This document shows positions 1 to 6,973 of a DNA stretch of 15,914 bases, in pieces. This DNA comes from DATBED01 sp036276195. GTDB taxonomy: Bacteria > Patescibacteriota > Saccharimonadia > Saccharimonadales > UBA4665. The DNA is taken from the NCBI GenBank assembly GCA_036276195.1, contig DATBED010000073.1, positions 1 to 15,914 on the forward strand, written 5' to 3'. The stretch's first letter is position 1, and the number at the start of each line of letters is the position of its first letter. A model generated the notes under the pieces. The model had not been told where the DNA came from, did not search any database, and was given only the letters and a program-made list of their open reading frames with translations. The translations under genes and the position numbers were made by a program.

Positions 1-43
1 TTTTATCAATACCACGTTTTAGCATAAGTATTATGTAATTTAC

Positions 44-72
44 TTGCATTATTTTCATTTTTATAGTATATT
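44..72 (+). promoter_or_regulatory. Putative promoter of the LPFTG-sortase-GT2 operon
   Basis: A -10-like TATATT (67-72) lies 17 bp downstream of a weak -35-like TTGCAT (44-49). The first gene starts at 110 behind GGGAG (99-104 region), a clear ribosome binding site. The -35 is poor, so the promoter is tentative. Confidence 0.4.
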
Positions 73-109
73 CATGTAGACACTAAATTTTAAGAGGAAC
101 GGGAGTACT

Positions 110-301
110 ATGAGTGGATCCGGAGGTCTAGGTGGCGGTAGCGCTGTTGGCGCTACAACCATCGCTACAGGTGCGGTCGCATTGCCCTTTACAGGTGGCA
201 ATACGGTTGTATCTTACATCATCATCACTGCGATGATCTGTGGAGCTGCAATTGTCTTGAGCAAGCTTGCCAAGACTGTTGCTGGCCGCTTTTTAGCCTA
301 A
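110..301 (+). CDS. Small LPFTG-motif membrane protein, candidate sortase substrate
   Basis: This 63-residue protein has a Gly/Ser-rich N-terminus (residues 1-24), an LPFTG sortase motif at 25-29, one hydrophobic segment (about 33-50) and a short basic tail (K52, K55, R60). Motif, helix and charged tail in that order are the classic cell-wall sorting signal. The sortase gene starts 32 bp downstream, which supports a substrate-enzyme pair. The oddity is that there is no N-terminal signal peptide and almost no mature domain: cleavage between T28 and G29 would release only a 28-residue peptide. The single helix, with its positive C-terminal flank, could insert with the N-terminus outside and so replace a signal peptide (inference). 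The start is supported by GGGAG a few bases upstream of ATG. The order of motif, helix and tail is read directly; its function as a substrate is inferred. Confidence 0.75.
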   Translation: MSGSGGLGGGSAVGATTIATGAVALPFTGGNTVVSYIIITAMICGAAIVLSKLAKTVAGRFLA

Positions 302-333
302 ACAGCTAAGCGAATCTGCTTAAGAATGCTGCT

Positions 334-993
334 ATGAGTACTGATAGCATATTGTTAAATGCGCGCTCAAGCGAGTTTAGGCTGTATCTGTTCGCCGCAC
401 TGGTTTACGCCAGTGTGGCTGGGCTGATATTGATGCCCACGATTAGTAAGCATCAGACCCAGTTAGCCGTAAACACCCAGTTATCCCAGTACCTCAAGCA
501 GGCGAGCTCTAAAAACGCTGTGGCAATGCCCATAGTTGGCACACCTGCCAGCATTTCCATCCAGCGTTTGGGCATTGATTTACCGGTGGCGCCTGGTTAT
601 TATAATTTTTCAACTCATAAATGGACGCTGGATAGTCAGCATGTCTTCACCGATAACTTTACCGATCCTAACCCGGTAGTAGGCTCTAAACAAGCGCGCG
701 TAACCGTGCTTTACGGTCATGACATTCCCGGAATTTTGGTCAAAACTTCTCAGTTAGTTCACGGCGATATTTTAGCCATAACTACTAAAAACGGCTACCG
801 TTTCCGCTATTATTACGACCGCTCCAAGGTTATCGTGCCGACCGACACCTCTATTTTGAGCGAGCAGAATACTGGTGATCCGGTAATTTTAGTAACCTGT
901 ACCGGCACCTGGTACCAGTTCCGTCACGCCATGTATTTCCGCTTAATTAACGTCCAAAAACTGCCAGATCAGCCGGCCGGAGCCAGCGCATGA
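334..993 (+). CDS. Sortase, class D/E-like transpeptidase
   Basis: Sortases are membrane-anchored extracytoplasmic cysteine transpeptidases that cut LPxTG-type signals and transfer the protein to a surface nucleophile. The protein has 219 residues: an N-terminal membrane anchor (about 16-37), a linker, then the sortase beta-barrel. Catalytic residues are readable: His129 in YGHD, Cys189 in VTCTG and Arg197 in YQFRH. The length and the TCTG form fit class D or E rather than class A; the class is a judgement from motif shape only. The gene follows the LPFTG protein by 32 bp and overlaps the next gene by 4 nt (ATGA), so all three are probably one transcript. No strong ribosome binding site precedes ATG 334. 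Confidence 0.9.
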   Translation: MSTDSILLNARSSEFRLYLFAALVYASVAGLILMPTISKHQTQLAVNTQLSQYLKQASSKNAVAMPIVGTPASISIQRLGIDLPVAPGYYNFSTHKWTLDSQHVFTDNFTDPNPVVGSKQARVTVLYGHDIPGILVKTSQLVHGDILAITTKNGYRFRYYYDRSKVIVPTDTSILSEQNTGDPVILVTCTGTWYQFRHAMYFRLINVQKLPDQPAGASA

Positions 994-2270
994 ACGAAGC
1001 TATAAAAATAATGGTCACTTATATTATTGTTATGAGCATGATTAACTTAGTGCGAATGACGCTGTATTTAATCGGCAGCGATATTTACGCACTTAAGCAG
1101 TTGAAGACCACCAAAGCCAACCGCCGCAATTACTATCGGCCAACTGTCAGCCTGGTGGTGCCGGCCCATAATGAAGCGGCTTTAATCGAGAAAACACTTG
1201 AGTGCTTGGCACGATTGGATTACCCCAAGAACAAATTACAGATTATTATTGCCAATGACGGTTCGACTGACGGCACCTCAAAAATAGTGCAAAAGTTTAT
1301 TAAGCGGCATAAAGGTGAGATTAACATGGTTCTGTTTGGCCAGCGCAATGGCGGCAAGGCCAACGTGCTGAACAACGCCATCCGCCGCTTGGCAACCGGC
1401 ACATTTATTATGTGCTTGGATGCCGACTCTTTAATCGCGCCAGACGCTATCAAGAAGGCGGTGTACCACTTCCGCGACAAACGCGTGGTCGCCATTGCCA
1501 GCAACGTCAATATTATCGAAAACGGTACCATATTAGGCCTGGCGCAACGCTTTGAGTACTTGATCTCTTACCACATGAAAAAGGCTCAGACGATCTACAA
1601 CATCGAGTACATCATCGGCGGCATCGGTTCGATGTTTCGGCGCTCAGTGCTCGAAAAAGTGCAGTACTACGACACCAACACCATGACAGAAGACATCGAC
1701 CTGACGATGAAAATCATCGCCCAAGGCAACAAGCAACACCGCATTGCTTACGCCTCGGATTGCATTACCTACACCGAGGCTGTGCCGTCTATTAAGTCAC
1801 TGGTCAAGCAACGTTTCCGCTGGAAGTACGGCCGTCTGCAGACTTTCTATAAGAATTACAAAATGTTCTTCGCACGAGACAGTATCTATTCCAAGACGCT
1901 GACTTGGCTGATGCTACCTTACGCCCTGCTGCTGGAAATGCTCTTCCTGCTAGAGCCGCTAATCGTGACTCTAATAATTTTCACCAGTATTTACTACCAT
2001 AGTCCTGGCACCATCTTGGCAGCCCTGGCCGTGGTTTCCATTTACATCTTAATAAACGTGTGGTCAAGTGGCCATCTTACCTTTAAAGAAAAGTTGCGCC
2101 TTAGCTTCTTCACGCCCTCGATGTATGTGGTGATGTACCTGATGTCGATCGTTGAATACATCGCTCTTATACAATCCATCAGCAAGCTACCGGCCTTAAC
2201 TAAGAGCTTATCGAGTAAACGGACTACCTGGGTTTCCCCGGAACGCAGCGGCGCTAGCTTAACAACCTAA
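990..2270 (+). CDS. Membrane family 2 glycosyltransferase (processive polysaccharide synthase type)
   Basis: A 426-residue GT2 enzyme that probably extends a surface polysaccharide from a nucleotide sugar on the cytoplasmic face while threading it through the membrane. An N-terminal helix (about 8-28) is followed by the GT-A domain: VVPAHNE (56-62), the NDGSTDG nucleotide-binding loop (89-95), the metal-binding DAD (144-146), the catalytic TED (233-235) and QRFRW (274-278). This is the D, DxD, (T/E)ED, QxxRW signature of processive synthases such as PgaC/NodC/hyaluronan synthase. Further hydrophobic segments lie at about 300-400. The start overlaps the sortase stop by 4 nt (ATGA), implying translational coupling. 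The product is unknown; pairing with a sortase suggests envelope modification. Confidence 0.88.
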   Translation: MNEAIKIMVTYIIVMSMINLVRMTLYLIGSDIYALKQLKTTKANRRNYYRPTVSLVVPAHNEAALIEKTLECLARLDYPKNKLQIIIANDGSTDGTSKIVQKFIKRHKGEINMVLFGQRNGGKANVLNNAIRRLATGTFIMCLDADSLIAPDAIKKAVYHFRDKRVVAIASNVNIIENGTILGLAQRFEYLISYHMKKAQTIYNIEYIIGGIGSMFRRSVLEKVQYYDTNTMTEDIDLTMKIIAQGNKQHRIAYASDCITYTEAVPSIKSLVKQRFRWKYGRLQTFYKNYKMFFARDSIYSKTLTWLMLPYALLLEMLFLLEPLIVTLIIFTSIYYHSPGTILAALAVVSIYILINVWSSGHLTFKEKLRLSFFTPSMYVVMYLMSIVEYIALIQSISKLPALTKSLSSKRTTWVSPERSGASLTT

Positions 2271-2318
2271 GAATCTAAAGAAGAGCCAGTCGGAGATAAG
2301 TATAAGCCCCCTGTATTG

Positions 2319-2327
2319 TGCTATAAT
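2319..2327 (+). promoter_or_regulatory. Extended -10 promoter of tRNA-Gly
   Basis: TGC directly precedes TATAAT (2322-2327), an extended -10 with perfect consensus, 11 bp before the tRNA 5' end. No convincing -35 is seen. The same GTGCTATAATC core recurs at 8776-8785 and 13175-13184. Confidence 0.65.
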
Positions 2328-2338
2328 CACCTCTGTTC

Positions 2339-2413
2339 GCGGGTGTTGTATAGCGGTTATTATCCCAGTTTTCCAAACTGGTGACGGGAGTTCGACTCTC
2401 CCCACCCGCACCA
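2339..2413 (+). tRNA. tRNA-Gly(TCC)
   Basis: The 75-nt sequence folds as a cloverleaf. The 7-bp acceptor stem is GCGGGTG/CACCCGC (2339-2345 with 2403-2409). The anticodon stem CCAGT/ACTGG encloses the loop TTTCCAA, with anticodon TCC at 2372-2374. A GGAG-type T-arm with TTCGACT is present, the discriminator base is A2410 and CCA is encoded at 2411-2413. A leftward reading frame across it (RVGRVELPSPVWKTG) is the usual antisense-tRNA artefact and was not called. Confidence 0.95.
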
Positions 2414-2422
2414 TTGTGACAC

Positions 2423-2457
2423 CAAGGTATGCTTCCTTGTTCAATAACTCTTTTTTT
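2423..2457 (+). terminator. Possible terminator downstream of tRNA-Gly
   Basis: A short hairpin, CAAGG (2423-2427) with CCTTG (2435-2439), is followed 11 nt later by a run of seven T (2451-2457). The gap between stem and T-run makes this weak. Confidence 0.3.
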
Positions 2458-2502
2458 CTTGATCCCCAGATCGGTTATAACTTGACTCTCGTGAGGGCGG
2501 GC

Positions 2503-2708
2503 ATGGTGACAAAAAGCGGCTCAAATGGCAAGACGTATCGAAGGCGGACCAGCCTTTGGTTTTGAGAGTGGTGGCGAACTAGATATGGCCTATGAGGTTC
2601 TTGGTAGAAACTATATGGGTAGCAAGTGAGAAAGCTAAACACTTTCCCGATCCTGATGTCGCAGACATTGTTAAGCTTTGGGCTGATTCAGGCAGGCAAA
2701 CTACTTAA
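2503..2708 (+). pseudogene. Possible decayed small gene with overlapping fragments in three frames
   Basis: Within the gene-poor stretch 2414-2718 there are three short, overlapping rightward frames. ATG 2503 gives 20 aa (MVTKSGSNGKTYRRR start) behind the strong site GAGGGCGGG. ATG 2525 gives 34 aa (stop 2627-2629). ATG 2592 gives 38 aa (stop 2706-2708). The second and third read like parts of one polar protein broken by a frameshift around 2610, since GGELDMAYEVLGRN and ETIWVASEKAKHFPDPD both look protein-like. I do not recognise the family. They may equally be chance frames; nothing else is seen in this stretch. Confidence 0.25.
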
Positions 2709-2718
2709 CGCAAACAAA

Positions 2719-2802
2719 AAAGACACGTTTGATTCAGTTCAGTATCTTGCGTGTCTTTGAAAAAAGATACGTCTGGTTCAATACAGTACCGCGCGCATCT
2801 TT
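2719..2802. repeat. Tandem duplicated stem-loops, probable bidirectional terminator pair
   Basis: Two 40-nt units, at 2719-2758 and 2763-2802, are 30/40 identical. Each begins AAAGAyACG and ends CGyrTCTTT, forming a 9-bp stem around a 22-nt loop. Unit 1 is perfectly paired. In unit 2 one C-G pair has become T-A (both sides changed) and one pair is broken to A-C. The A-rich left side and T-rich right side suit transcription termination in both directions, and the leftward gene at 2827-3204 ends just to the right. Termination is inference. Confidence 0.6.
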
Positions 2803-2826
2803 TATGCTTTTATGGTAACAAATTAT

Positions 2827-3204
2827 TCACAAAATTTCAATAACTTTTGCAGCTTTAGTTATAATCAGCACTCTTTTGAATTTGTGTGGTCCAGATAGAA
2901 AAAAGTTTGTACGGGATGCGGCTCTCTTCTGATGCAGTTTGATCCTGCGTAAGTCTAGAACGATGTTACGCGATTGTTTTCTGGCAGTTCTCAAGTTATT
3001 TTCTATGGTTTTCTTGCTGCTACCTCTTGGACTTTTAATTTCCCATTTGATGCCGTTAATCTCAATATCGGATGTTTTACGTGATTGAGGACGCAAAAAC
3101 GTGACATCCGTCTTAAAATGAACGGCTAGTATAAGTGCCGCAGACAACTCATGATCCTAGGGGCGATCTTTGAGATTAGTTTTAATAATAACTTCGTATT
3201 TCAT
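2827..3204 (-). pseudogene. CdiA-C-like nuclease domain protein, interrupted by an in-frame TAG
   Basis: From ATG 3204 the frame reads MKYEVIIKTNLKDRP, then TAG at 3157-3159 (codon 16), then continues without further stops for 109 residues (DHELSAALILAVHF and onward). The long part contains DIEINGIKWEIKSP, a D...ExK pattern (D46, E55, K57 counting from ATG 3204), then K/R-rich helices and the ending LIITKAAKVIEIL. The layout (weak E-I-K core, then a Q-rich helix and a basic C-terminus) resembles the C-terminal nuclease domain of CdiA-type toxins and their orphan relatives. That is recall of a family pattern, not a search. The sense on both sides of the TAG indicates a gene of about 125 aa with a nonsense mutation, unless the TAG is read through. 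An internal TTG start (3147) would give only 106 aa. It stands alone, with no recognised immunity gene. Confidence 0.6.
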
Positions 3205-3258
3205 CTGAGTTCATCCAGTGTAACACGCGATGTTCTTGGGCCATTACTTTATACTGGA

Positions 3259-3525
3259 TTATTGCAAGCTTAGGGATAGAGAGGCTTCGGATCCAGCTTG
3301 GGCCCACGCTAGATTGGTTTGGGCAGTTGCAGGCTTAATAATAGTGATTTTGGCTAGGCCGTTTTCGGTTGGTTGAATGTTGAAAATACGGGTGGTCAAG
3401 GCGCGGGTGGCAGCGTACTGTTTAGTTGTTAAATGGCCCGCGGTTACAGTGGCCAATGCCAGTACAGCTGCAACTACCAGCACAATTGGTACGGCGTGGT
3501 GGTGGCTTCTTACTTCCATTGCCAT
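3259..3525 (-). CDS. Small membrane-anchored or secreted protein
   Basis: An 88-residue protein of unknown function. A His-rich start (MAMEVRSHHHAV) is followed by one hydrophobic stretch (about 12-30), which could be a signal peptide or anchor. The rest is Ala/Thr-rich, polar and presumably extracytoplasmic. It overlaps the end of the zinc-ribbon gene by 16 nt; M3 (ATG 3519) is an alternative start. It is the last gene of the leftward PrsW/zinc-ribbon cluster, and the overlap argues for co-translation. No catalytic motif is seen. Confidence 0.6.
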   Translation of the reverse strand: MAMEVRSHHHAVPIVLVVAAVLALATVTAGHLTTKQYAATRALTTRIFNIQPTENGLAKITIIKPATAQTNLAWAQAGSEASLSLSLQ

Positions 3526-4346
3526 TGGGCCTCCAGGCCGGAAAAGCCAGCCGAACCGGTCGAAATGGCATGCACTATAACAAAAATATTGTCTCCGTTC
3601 TTAACCGGGTGAAAGACGGCCGCTTCGGCTACAGTCACGCCATTTGACTTGTTGGTGGTTATCACCGCGTAGTCTGGGCTGCCGGCAAAGGAACCGACCT
3701 GCTCCGATTCAATTACGTAGCCGGGTAGGTTAGCCTGCACATCCTTCTCGATTGCCGGTTTGGCTACCTGCGTAAAGGTGCTAGCCGAAGTTAAGGCCGA
3801 CTGGCTGGCATAAACTTTATAAGCATCGGTAGAAGTTTCTAGGGTCGAGCCATTGAAGGCGCGCATGTCGCAGCTACCGGCCGAATTGCCGATGTTGAGC
3901 TTATCGGTAAAGCCAAGTGAATAACAGGGAGTAGATAGGTTATTTGCTGTAATTGTAGGGCCGCTGGCCGCCGCGGCGCTGGAACTTCTAAGCTTAGTCT
4001 CATGATTAATAGCGTACGTCCAAACCGCCAAGCCGGCCACTAAAGATAAGCTCGATAAGATTATGCCTACTGTGCTCATACTCCGCCTGGTGCCCGAGCG
4101 AGATATAGTGCCCATAACCAAACCGGCAATTCCTAGAATCAGTCCTAGAAGAGCCATAAATACCGAACCGGCCAGGCCGATTGCACCGAACAGCACGGCT
4201 AGTAGGGCCTGGGTCTCTGCTTTACGCTGCATTGGAACTGCCAAGGCATAAGCCTGTTGGTCAGACTGACCGCCTAATGGGTAGCCGCAATTGCCACAAA
4301 AAGCGGCGCCCGCTTCAGTTGATTGCTTACAGTTAGGGCATTCCAT
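3510..4346 (-). CDS. Zinc-ribbon membrane protein (DUF4190-like) with an extracytoplasmic domain
   Basis: I start the protein at ATG 4346 (278 aa) because it then begins MECPNC, the usual first residues of a zinc ribbon; ATG 4385 would add 13 residues inside the upstream gene. Order of parts: a Cys4 zinc ribbon (CPNC ... CGNC, within the first 21 residues), a Q-rich linker, a hydrophobic glycine-rich hairpin and a further helix (about residues 47-110, DUF4190-like), then a roughly 150-residue Ser/Thr-rich domain ending QWQWK. The last part contains DYAVITTNKSNG and CDMRAFNGS and is probably outside the cell. No enzyme motif is seen. It lies 11 bp after the PrsW-like gene, which also carries a zinc ribbon, so the two may form one membrane complex (inference). 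No Shine-Dalgarno is visible. Confidence 0.7.
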   Translation of the reverse strand: MECPNCKQSTEAGAAFCGNCGYPLGGQSDQQAYALAVPMQRKAETQALLAVLFGAIGLAGSVFMALLGLILGIAGLVMGTISRSGTRRSMSTVGIILSSLSLVAGLAVWTYAINHETKLRSSSAAAASGPTITANNLSTPCYSLGFTDKLNIGNSAGSCDMRAFNGSTLETSTDAYKVYASQSALTSASTFTQVAKPAIEKDVQANLPGYVIESEQVGSFAGSPDYAVITTNKSNGVTVAEAAVFHPVKNGDNIFVIVHAISTGSAGFSGLEAQWQWK

Positions 4347-4357
4347 GTTGGAGCAAT

Positions 4358-5164
4358 TTAAGCATGTTGGCCACAGTGGACGCAATAAAGGTGATGCCGT
4401 GGATTAGCCCAGCCACAAGCCCGGCAAAAGTTATTATGGCCGACTACACTTAGGCCTTTAGCCTGGTCATTCTGGGTTGCTTGGCTAAACAAGAAGAACA
4501 AACCGGCCGAAACACTTAATGTGATAAGTAAAGACATTGTTTGGTAGGCGGCCACGCCGGAAGTTAAACCAAAGTCGTATAGACCATGCAGAATTATCAT
4601 GAGCAAGAGTGGAACCGCGGCTACCAATGGCGATTGTCTGGCCAGCTTTCTTTTGATCAAGAAGTAGCCGATGGTTCCAGTAGTAGCAGCGTGAAGCATT
4701 GGTGTTAGCACCAGCCGGGTTAGGCCAGCCCGACTACCAAATTGCAGAGTGTAGAGTAAATTCTCGGGTAAGCCAAAGCCCAAGCCAGCCAAGGCAAAAT
4801 AGATTATGCCATCGGTATGCTCGTTAAAATAGCGCTTTTTGTAAATCAGCAGTGCCAGCGGCAGAAATTTACAAATCTCCTCAATCGCCCCCACCATTAG
4901 AGCCGCTCCAAGCATCGATCCATATGGTGCTCCCGGGTCAAGATTATGAACCGGGACCAACCGGCTCTCTATTAAGGCCGCGGCTACAGCACCAGTTAAA
5001 CCTAGCCCTGCTGCTTGCCATAATGCTAATACCGGTTCCTTCTCGCCATGATCGTGCGCAATCAAAAACCAGGCCAGCACCACAGCCAAGCCTATAAAAA
5101 CCAGCAATAAAATGAACAGCAACATCGAAATTTTTGTTTTTACGCTCCAATCTGTAGTATACAC
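4358..5164 (-). CDS. PrsW-family intramembrane metalloprotease with C-terminal zinc ribbon
   Basis: PrsW-type proteins are multi-pass membrane proteases; in Bacillus subtilis PrsW makes the site-1 cut of the anti-sigma factor RsiW. Family marks are present in order: EEICK (E95, E96, K99), GLGFGLPEN (E134, N135), a membrane His in MLHAATTGTIGYF (H158) and HGLYDF (H193, D197). About eight hydrophobic segments fill residues 14-228. The C-terminus adds a Cys4 zinc ribbon (C247-x2-C250 and C261-x2-C264), which is not part of classic PrsW. The listed start is GTG 5164; ATG 5125 (MLLFILL) is an alternative and would still keep the first helix. The next gene begins 11 bp downstream and also has a zinc ribbon. 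The substrate is unknown. Confidence 0.82.
   Translation of the reverse strand: MYTTDWSVKTKISMLLFILLLVFIGLAVVLAWFLIAHDHGEKEPVLALWQAAGLGLTGAVAAALIESRLVPVHNLDPGAPYGSMLGAALMVGAIEEICKFLPLALLIYKKRYFNEHTDGIIYFALAGLGFGLPENLLYTLQFGSRAGLTRLVLTPMLHAATTGTIGYFLIKRKLARQSPLVAAVPLLLMIILHGLYDFGLTSGVAAYQTMSLLITLSVSAGLFFLFSQATQNDQAKGLSVVGHNNFCRACGWANPRHHLYCVHCGQHA
5134..5163 (+). promoter_or_regulatory. Putative promoter of tRNA-Arg
   Basis: TATACA (5158-5163) follows TTGTTT (5134-5139) with an 18-bp spacer, and the tRNA begins at 5176. It overlaps the start of the oppositely oriented PrsW-like gene. Confidence 0.4.
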
Positions 5165-5175
5165 TAGAGTGGCGA

Positions 5176-5252
5176 GCCCCGGTAGCTCAGCTGGATAGAG
5201 CAGAGGACTTCTAAGCCTAAGGTCGCAGGTTCGAATCCTGCCCGGGGTACCA
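5176..5252 (+). tRNA. tRNA-Arg(TCT) with an imperfect anticodon stem
   Basis: A 77-nt cloverleaf. The acceptor is GCCCCGG/CCGGGGT (5176-5182 with 5242-5248; the terminal pair is G-T). The D-arm is GCTC/GAGC. The anticodon loop CTTCTAA (5208-5214) carries TCT at 5210-5212. The T-arm is GCAGG/CCTGC with TTCGAAT, and CCA is encoded at 5250-5252. The anticodon stem GAGGA (5203-5207) faces GCCTA (5215-5219), leaving G-A at 27-43 and A-G at 31-39. A perfect partner would be TCCTC. The change begins right after the anticodon loop, where the recombinase gene enters, so the 3' half may come from the inserted element. It may still work, but two mismatched pairs in that stem are unusual. Confidence 0.85.
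5208..5252. other. Probable attachment site (left junction) in tRNA-Arg
   Basis: The recombinase reading frame ends inside the 3' half of the tRNA, and the tRNA anticodon stem loses complementarity from 5215 onward. This suggests the crossover lies in or near the anticodon loop (CTTCTAA, 5208-5214) and that the tRNA 3' half was supplied by the element. No second copy of the tRNA 3' half was found to the right, so the other junction is outside the window. The exact crossover dinucleotide cannot be read. Confidence 0.5.
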
Positions 5253-6860
5253 ATGCGAAATTATGGAGGCTACGGCCTCCTTTTTCATCTGTTGAGGTTG
5301 GGTTTGGACGCTTAGATATTGCTTTTCAAGCGCTGGGTAATTCTCAACCAGTGGTGTGAGGTACTTTATCGGCTCAAACTCTAGTAATCCGTCCTTGTAC
5401 GTCAGGTTTTGACCGACCATTCCAAGCACTTCCTTACGTTTCTCGTCTTCATCACTCTCAAAGTCTTCCCGTGCATAGCGGGCAAAGTTGAAATATCTAT
5501 CTGTTAGCTTACGTAGCTCTTTATTATGTTCCTCTTGAGTATTGAAGTCGCCACGCAGTAATGTAAGCTTATTTTCAAGCGTTAACTTTTCACTTTCATA
5601 AAACTCATCGTCAACTTGACCTTTGTAACGCATACGCCCTAACTCTCTTAGCTCACTTTCAACCGCCAAAATAGTCTTGGTTTGCGCTACGTAAATCTTC
5701 TCCTGCCTGTCAATTTCTTCTTCGTGGAACTCGCTCAAATACTTGCATGCCCAGTCAAAAAACTCTGGCAGTATCGTGTACTTATCTAATTCTTTCCGTA
5801 TGCGCTTGGTAAGCTCTTGTGGCTTAATTGTACGGCTTTGAGAGCATTGCACGTCTGTACGGCGGCGTGTGCAGTAACAATACTCAAAAGTCTGCGTAGT
5901 GCCATTCTTGTATGTCTTTTTAACCGTACTGTAAGTAATCAGGCAACCGCACTCACCACACTTAATTATGCCTCTATAGGGAAAAGGGTCGGGTTCATCT
6001 GTTTCAGATATTTCAGGCCGTGGTTGGTTGTAGCGTTTAATCAGTAATTGCACTCGCTCAAACTCTTTGGGTGTAACAATTGCGTCATGATTACCTTCAA
6101 TAACCTTGCCATTGTAGCGCATGTAACCATTGTAAAAAGGGTTGTGGAACATTGCGTAGACAGTTGCAGTGGACATGGGCTTGTTGCCTTTTTTCCGGCG
6201 CTTAATGCTCCGTAGGCCTTTCTTTTCAGCCCAGCGTGCTATTTCTGGCACACTATAAGTTCCAGTCATCATCATGTCCCACATTTGGCGAATAATTGGT
6301 GAACGCTTCTCGTCAAGAATAATCGTCTTGTAGTGGCTGTTTTCATCATCTCGGTAGTTCTTATAGCCTATTGGCGGAACGCCCGGCAGCCAGCCTTTAT
6401 CGGCTTTTGACTGCATACCACGCTTAACAGCTACTACTAAGTCTCGGCTAAACTGTGCGTCCATACTTGCGTCTACACTAAAAATTAGTGCGTTATCTTC
6501 CGGCAGGTATGTCTTATGTGCAGTAACTATTGCCTTTAGTTTGCCGTCAAACATTAGTTGCTGTATTTCACCGCTCTCCTTTGGGTTACGGGCAAGACGA
6601 TTTGATTTCCAGCTTAATATTCCGTCTAATTCTCCCGCTTCTACTCTAGCGATTAACTTATCATACTCATCACGTTTGCCCGGTATCTTCGCTGACTTAG
6701 CTTCCCAATAGGTAGCGCCTCTTACAATAGTGAAGCCTTGCTCTTTGGCAATACGCTTCATCTCATCTTTCTGATCTTGAATAGATTGTACTTGCCGGTC
6801 TTCGCTTTCGGTTGATTTACGGGCGTATAAACCAAACCTTAAATGTGTTAATTCTTGCAT
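5217..6860 (-). CDS. Large serine recombinase (site-specific integrase)
   Basis: This 547-residue enzyme cuts and rejoins DNA through a serine nucleophile and probably integrates and excises the element. N-terminal resolvase domain: LYARKS with nucleophile S16, and NRLARN (88-92), the RLxR catalytic helix. The recombinase domain follows (about 180-290: RQMWDMMMTG, FHNPFYNGYM). A zinc ribbon comes next (C301, C304, C328/C330, C339), then a charged coiled coil (about 370-470) and a C-terminal tail. Its length is normal for the family. The last ten residues, YPGQDSNLRP, are read from the strand opposite tRNA-Arg, and the TAG stop (5217-5219) sits in the tRNA anticodon stem. ATG 6860 has an AAAGGA site (6871-6876) about 10 nt upstream. 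The family is certain; the target site is inferred from position. Confidence 0.92.
   Translation of the reverse strand: MQELTHLRFGLYARKSTESEDRQVQSIQDQKDEMKRIAKEQGFTIVRGATYWEAKSAKIPGKRDEYDKLIARVEAGELDGILSWKSNRLARNPKESGEIQQLMFDGKLKAIVTAHKTYLPEDNALIFSVDASMDAQFSRDLVVAVKRGMQSKADKGWLPGVPPIGYKNYRDDENSHYKTIILDEKRSPIIRQMWDMMMTGTYSVPEIARWAEKKGLRSIKRRKKGNKPMSTATVYAMFHNPFYNGYMRYNGKVIEGNHDAIVTPKEFERVQLLIKRYNQPRPEISETDEPDPFPYRGIIKCGECGCLITYSTVKKTYKNGTTQTFEYCYCTRRRTDVQCSQSRTIKPQELTKRIRKELDKYTILPEFFDWACKYLSEFHEEEIDRQEKIYVAQTKTILAVESELRELGRMRYKGQVDDEFYESEKLTLENKLTLLRGDFNTQEEHNKELRKLTDRYFNFARYAREDFESDEDEKRKEVLGMVGQNLTYKDGLLEFEPIKYLTPLVENYPALEKQYLSVQTQPQQMKKEAVASIISHWYPGQDSNLRP
5265..5285 (+). terminator. Rho-independent terminator of tRNA-Arg, inside the recombinase coding sequence
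   Basis: The stem GGAGGC (5265-5270) pairs with GCCTCC (5275-5280) around a TACG loop and is followed by TTTTT (5281-5285). It lies 12 bp after the tRNA CCA. On the other strand the same bases encode KKEAVAS near the recombinase C-terminus. Confidence 0.8.
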
Positions 6861-6973
6861 TACTATATTTTCCTTTACTAATTCTAATACTAACTACCTC
6901 TGCTATAAAGGAGTTAAGGCGGTATATATTTGTAAGGTTGTGTATAACTCATATAGATGTCATTGCATACATA

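Noticed and set aside
1220..1531. Leftward frame inside the glycosyltransferase gene.
   Set aside because: It is the shadow of a gene with all GT2 motifs on the other strand; no start signal or family.
2259..2444. Leftward frame across tRNA-Gly (RVGRVELPSPVWKTG).
   Set aside because: It is antisense to a tRNA; this peptide pattern is a well-known annotation artefact.
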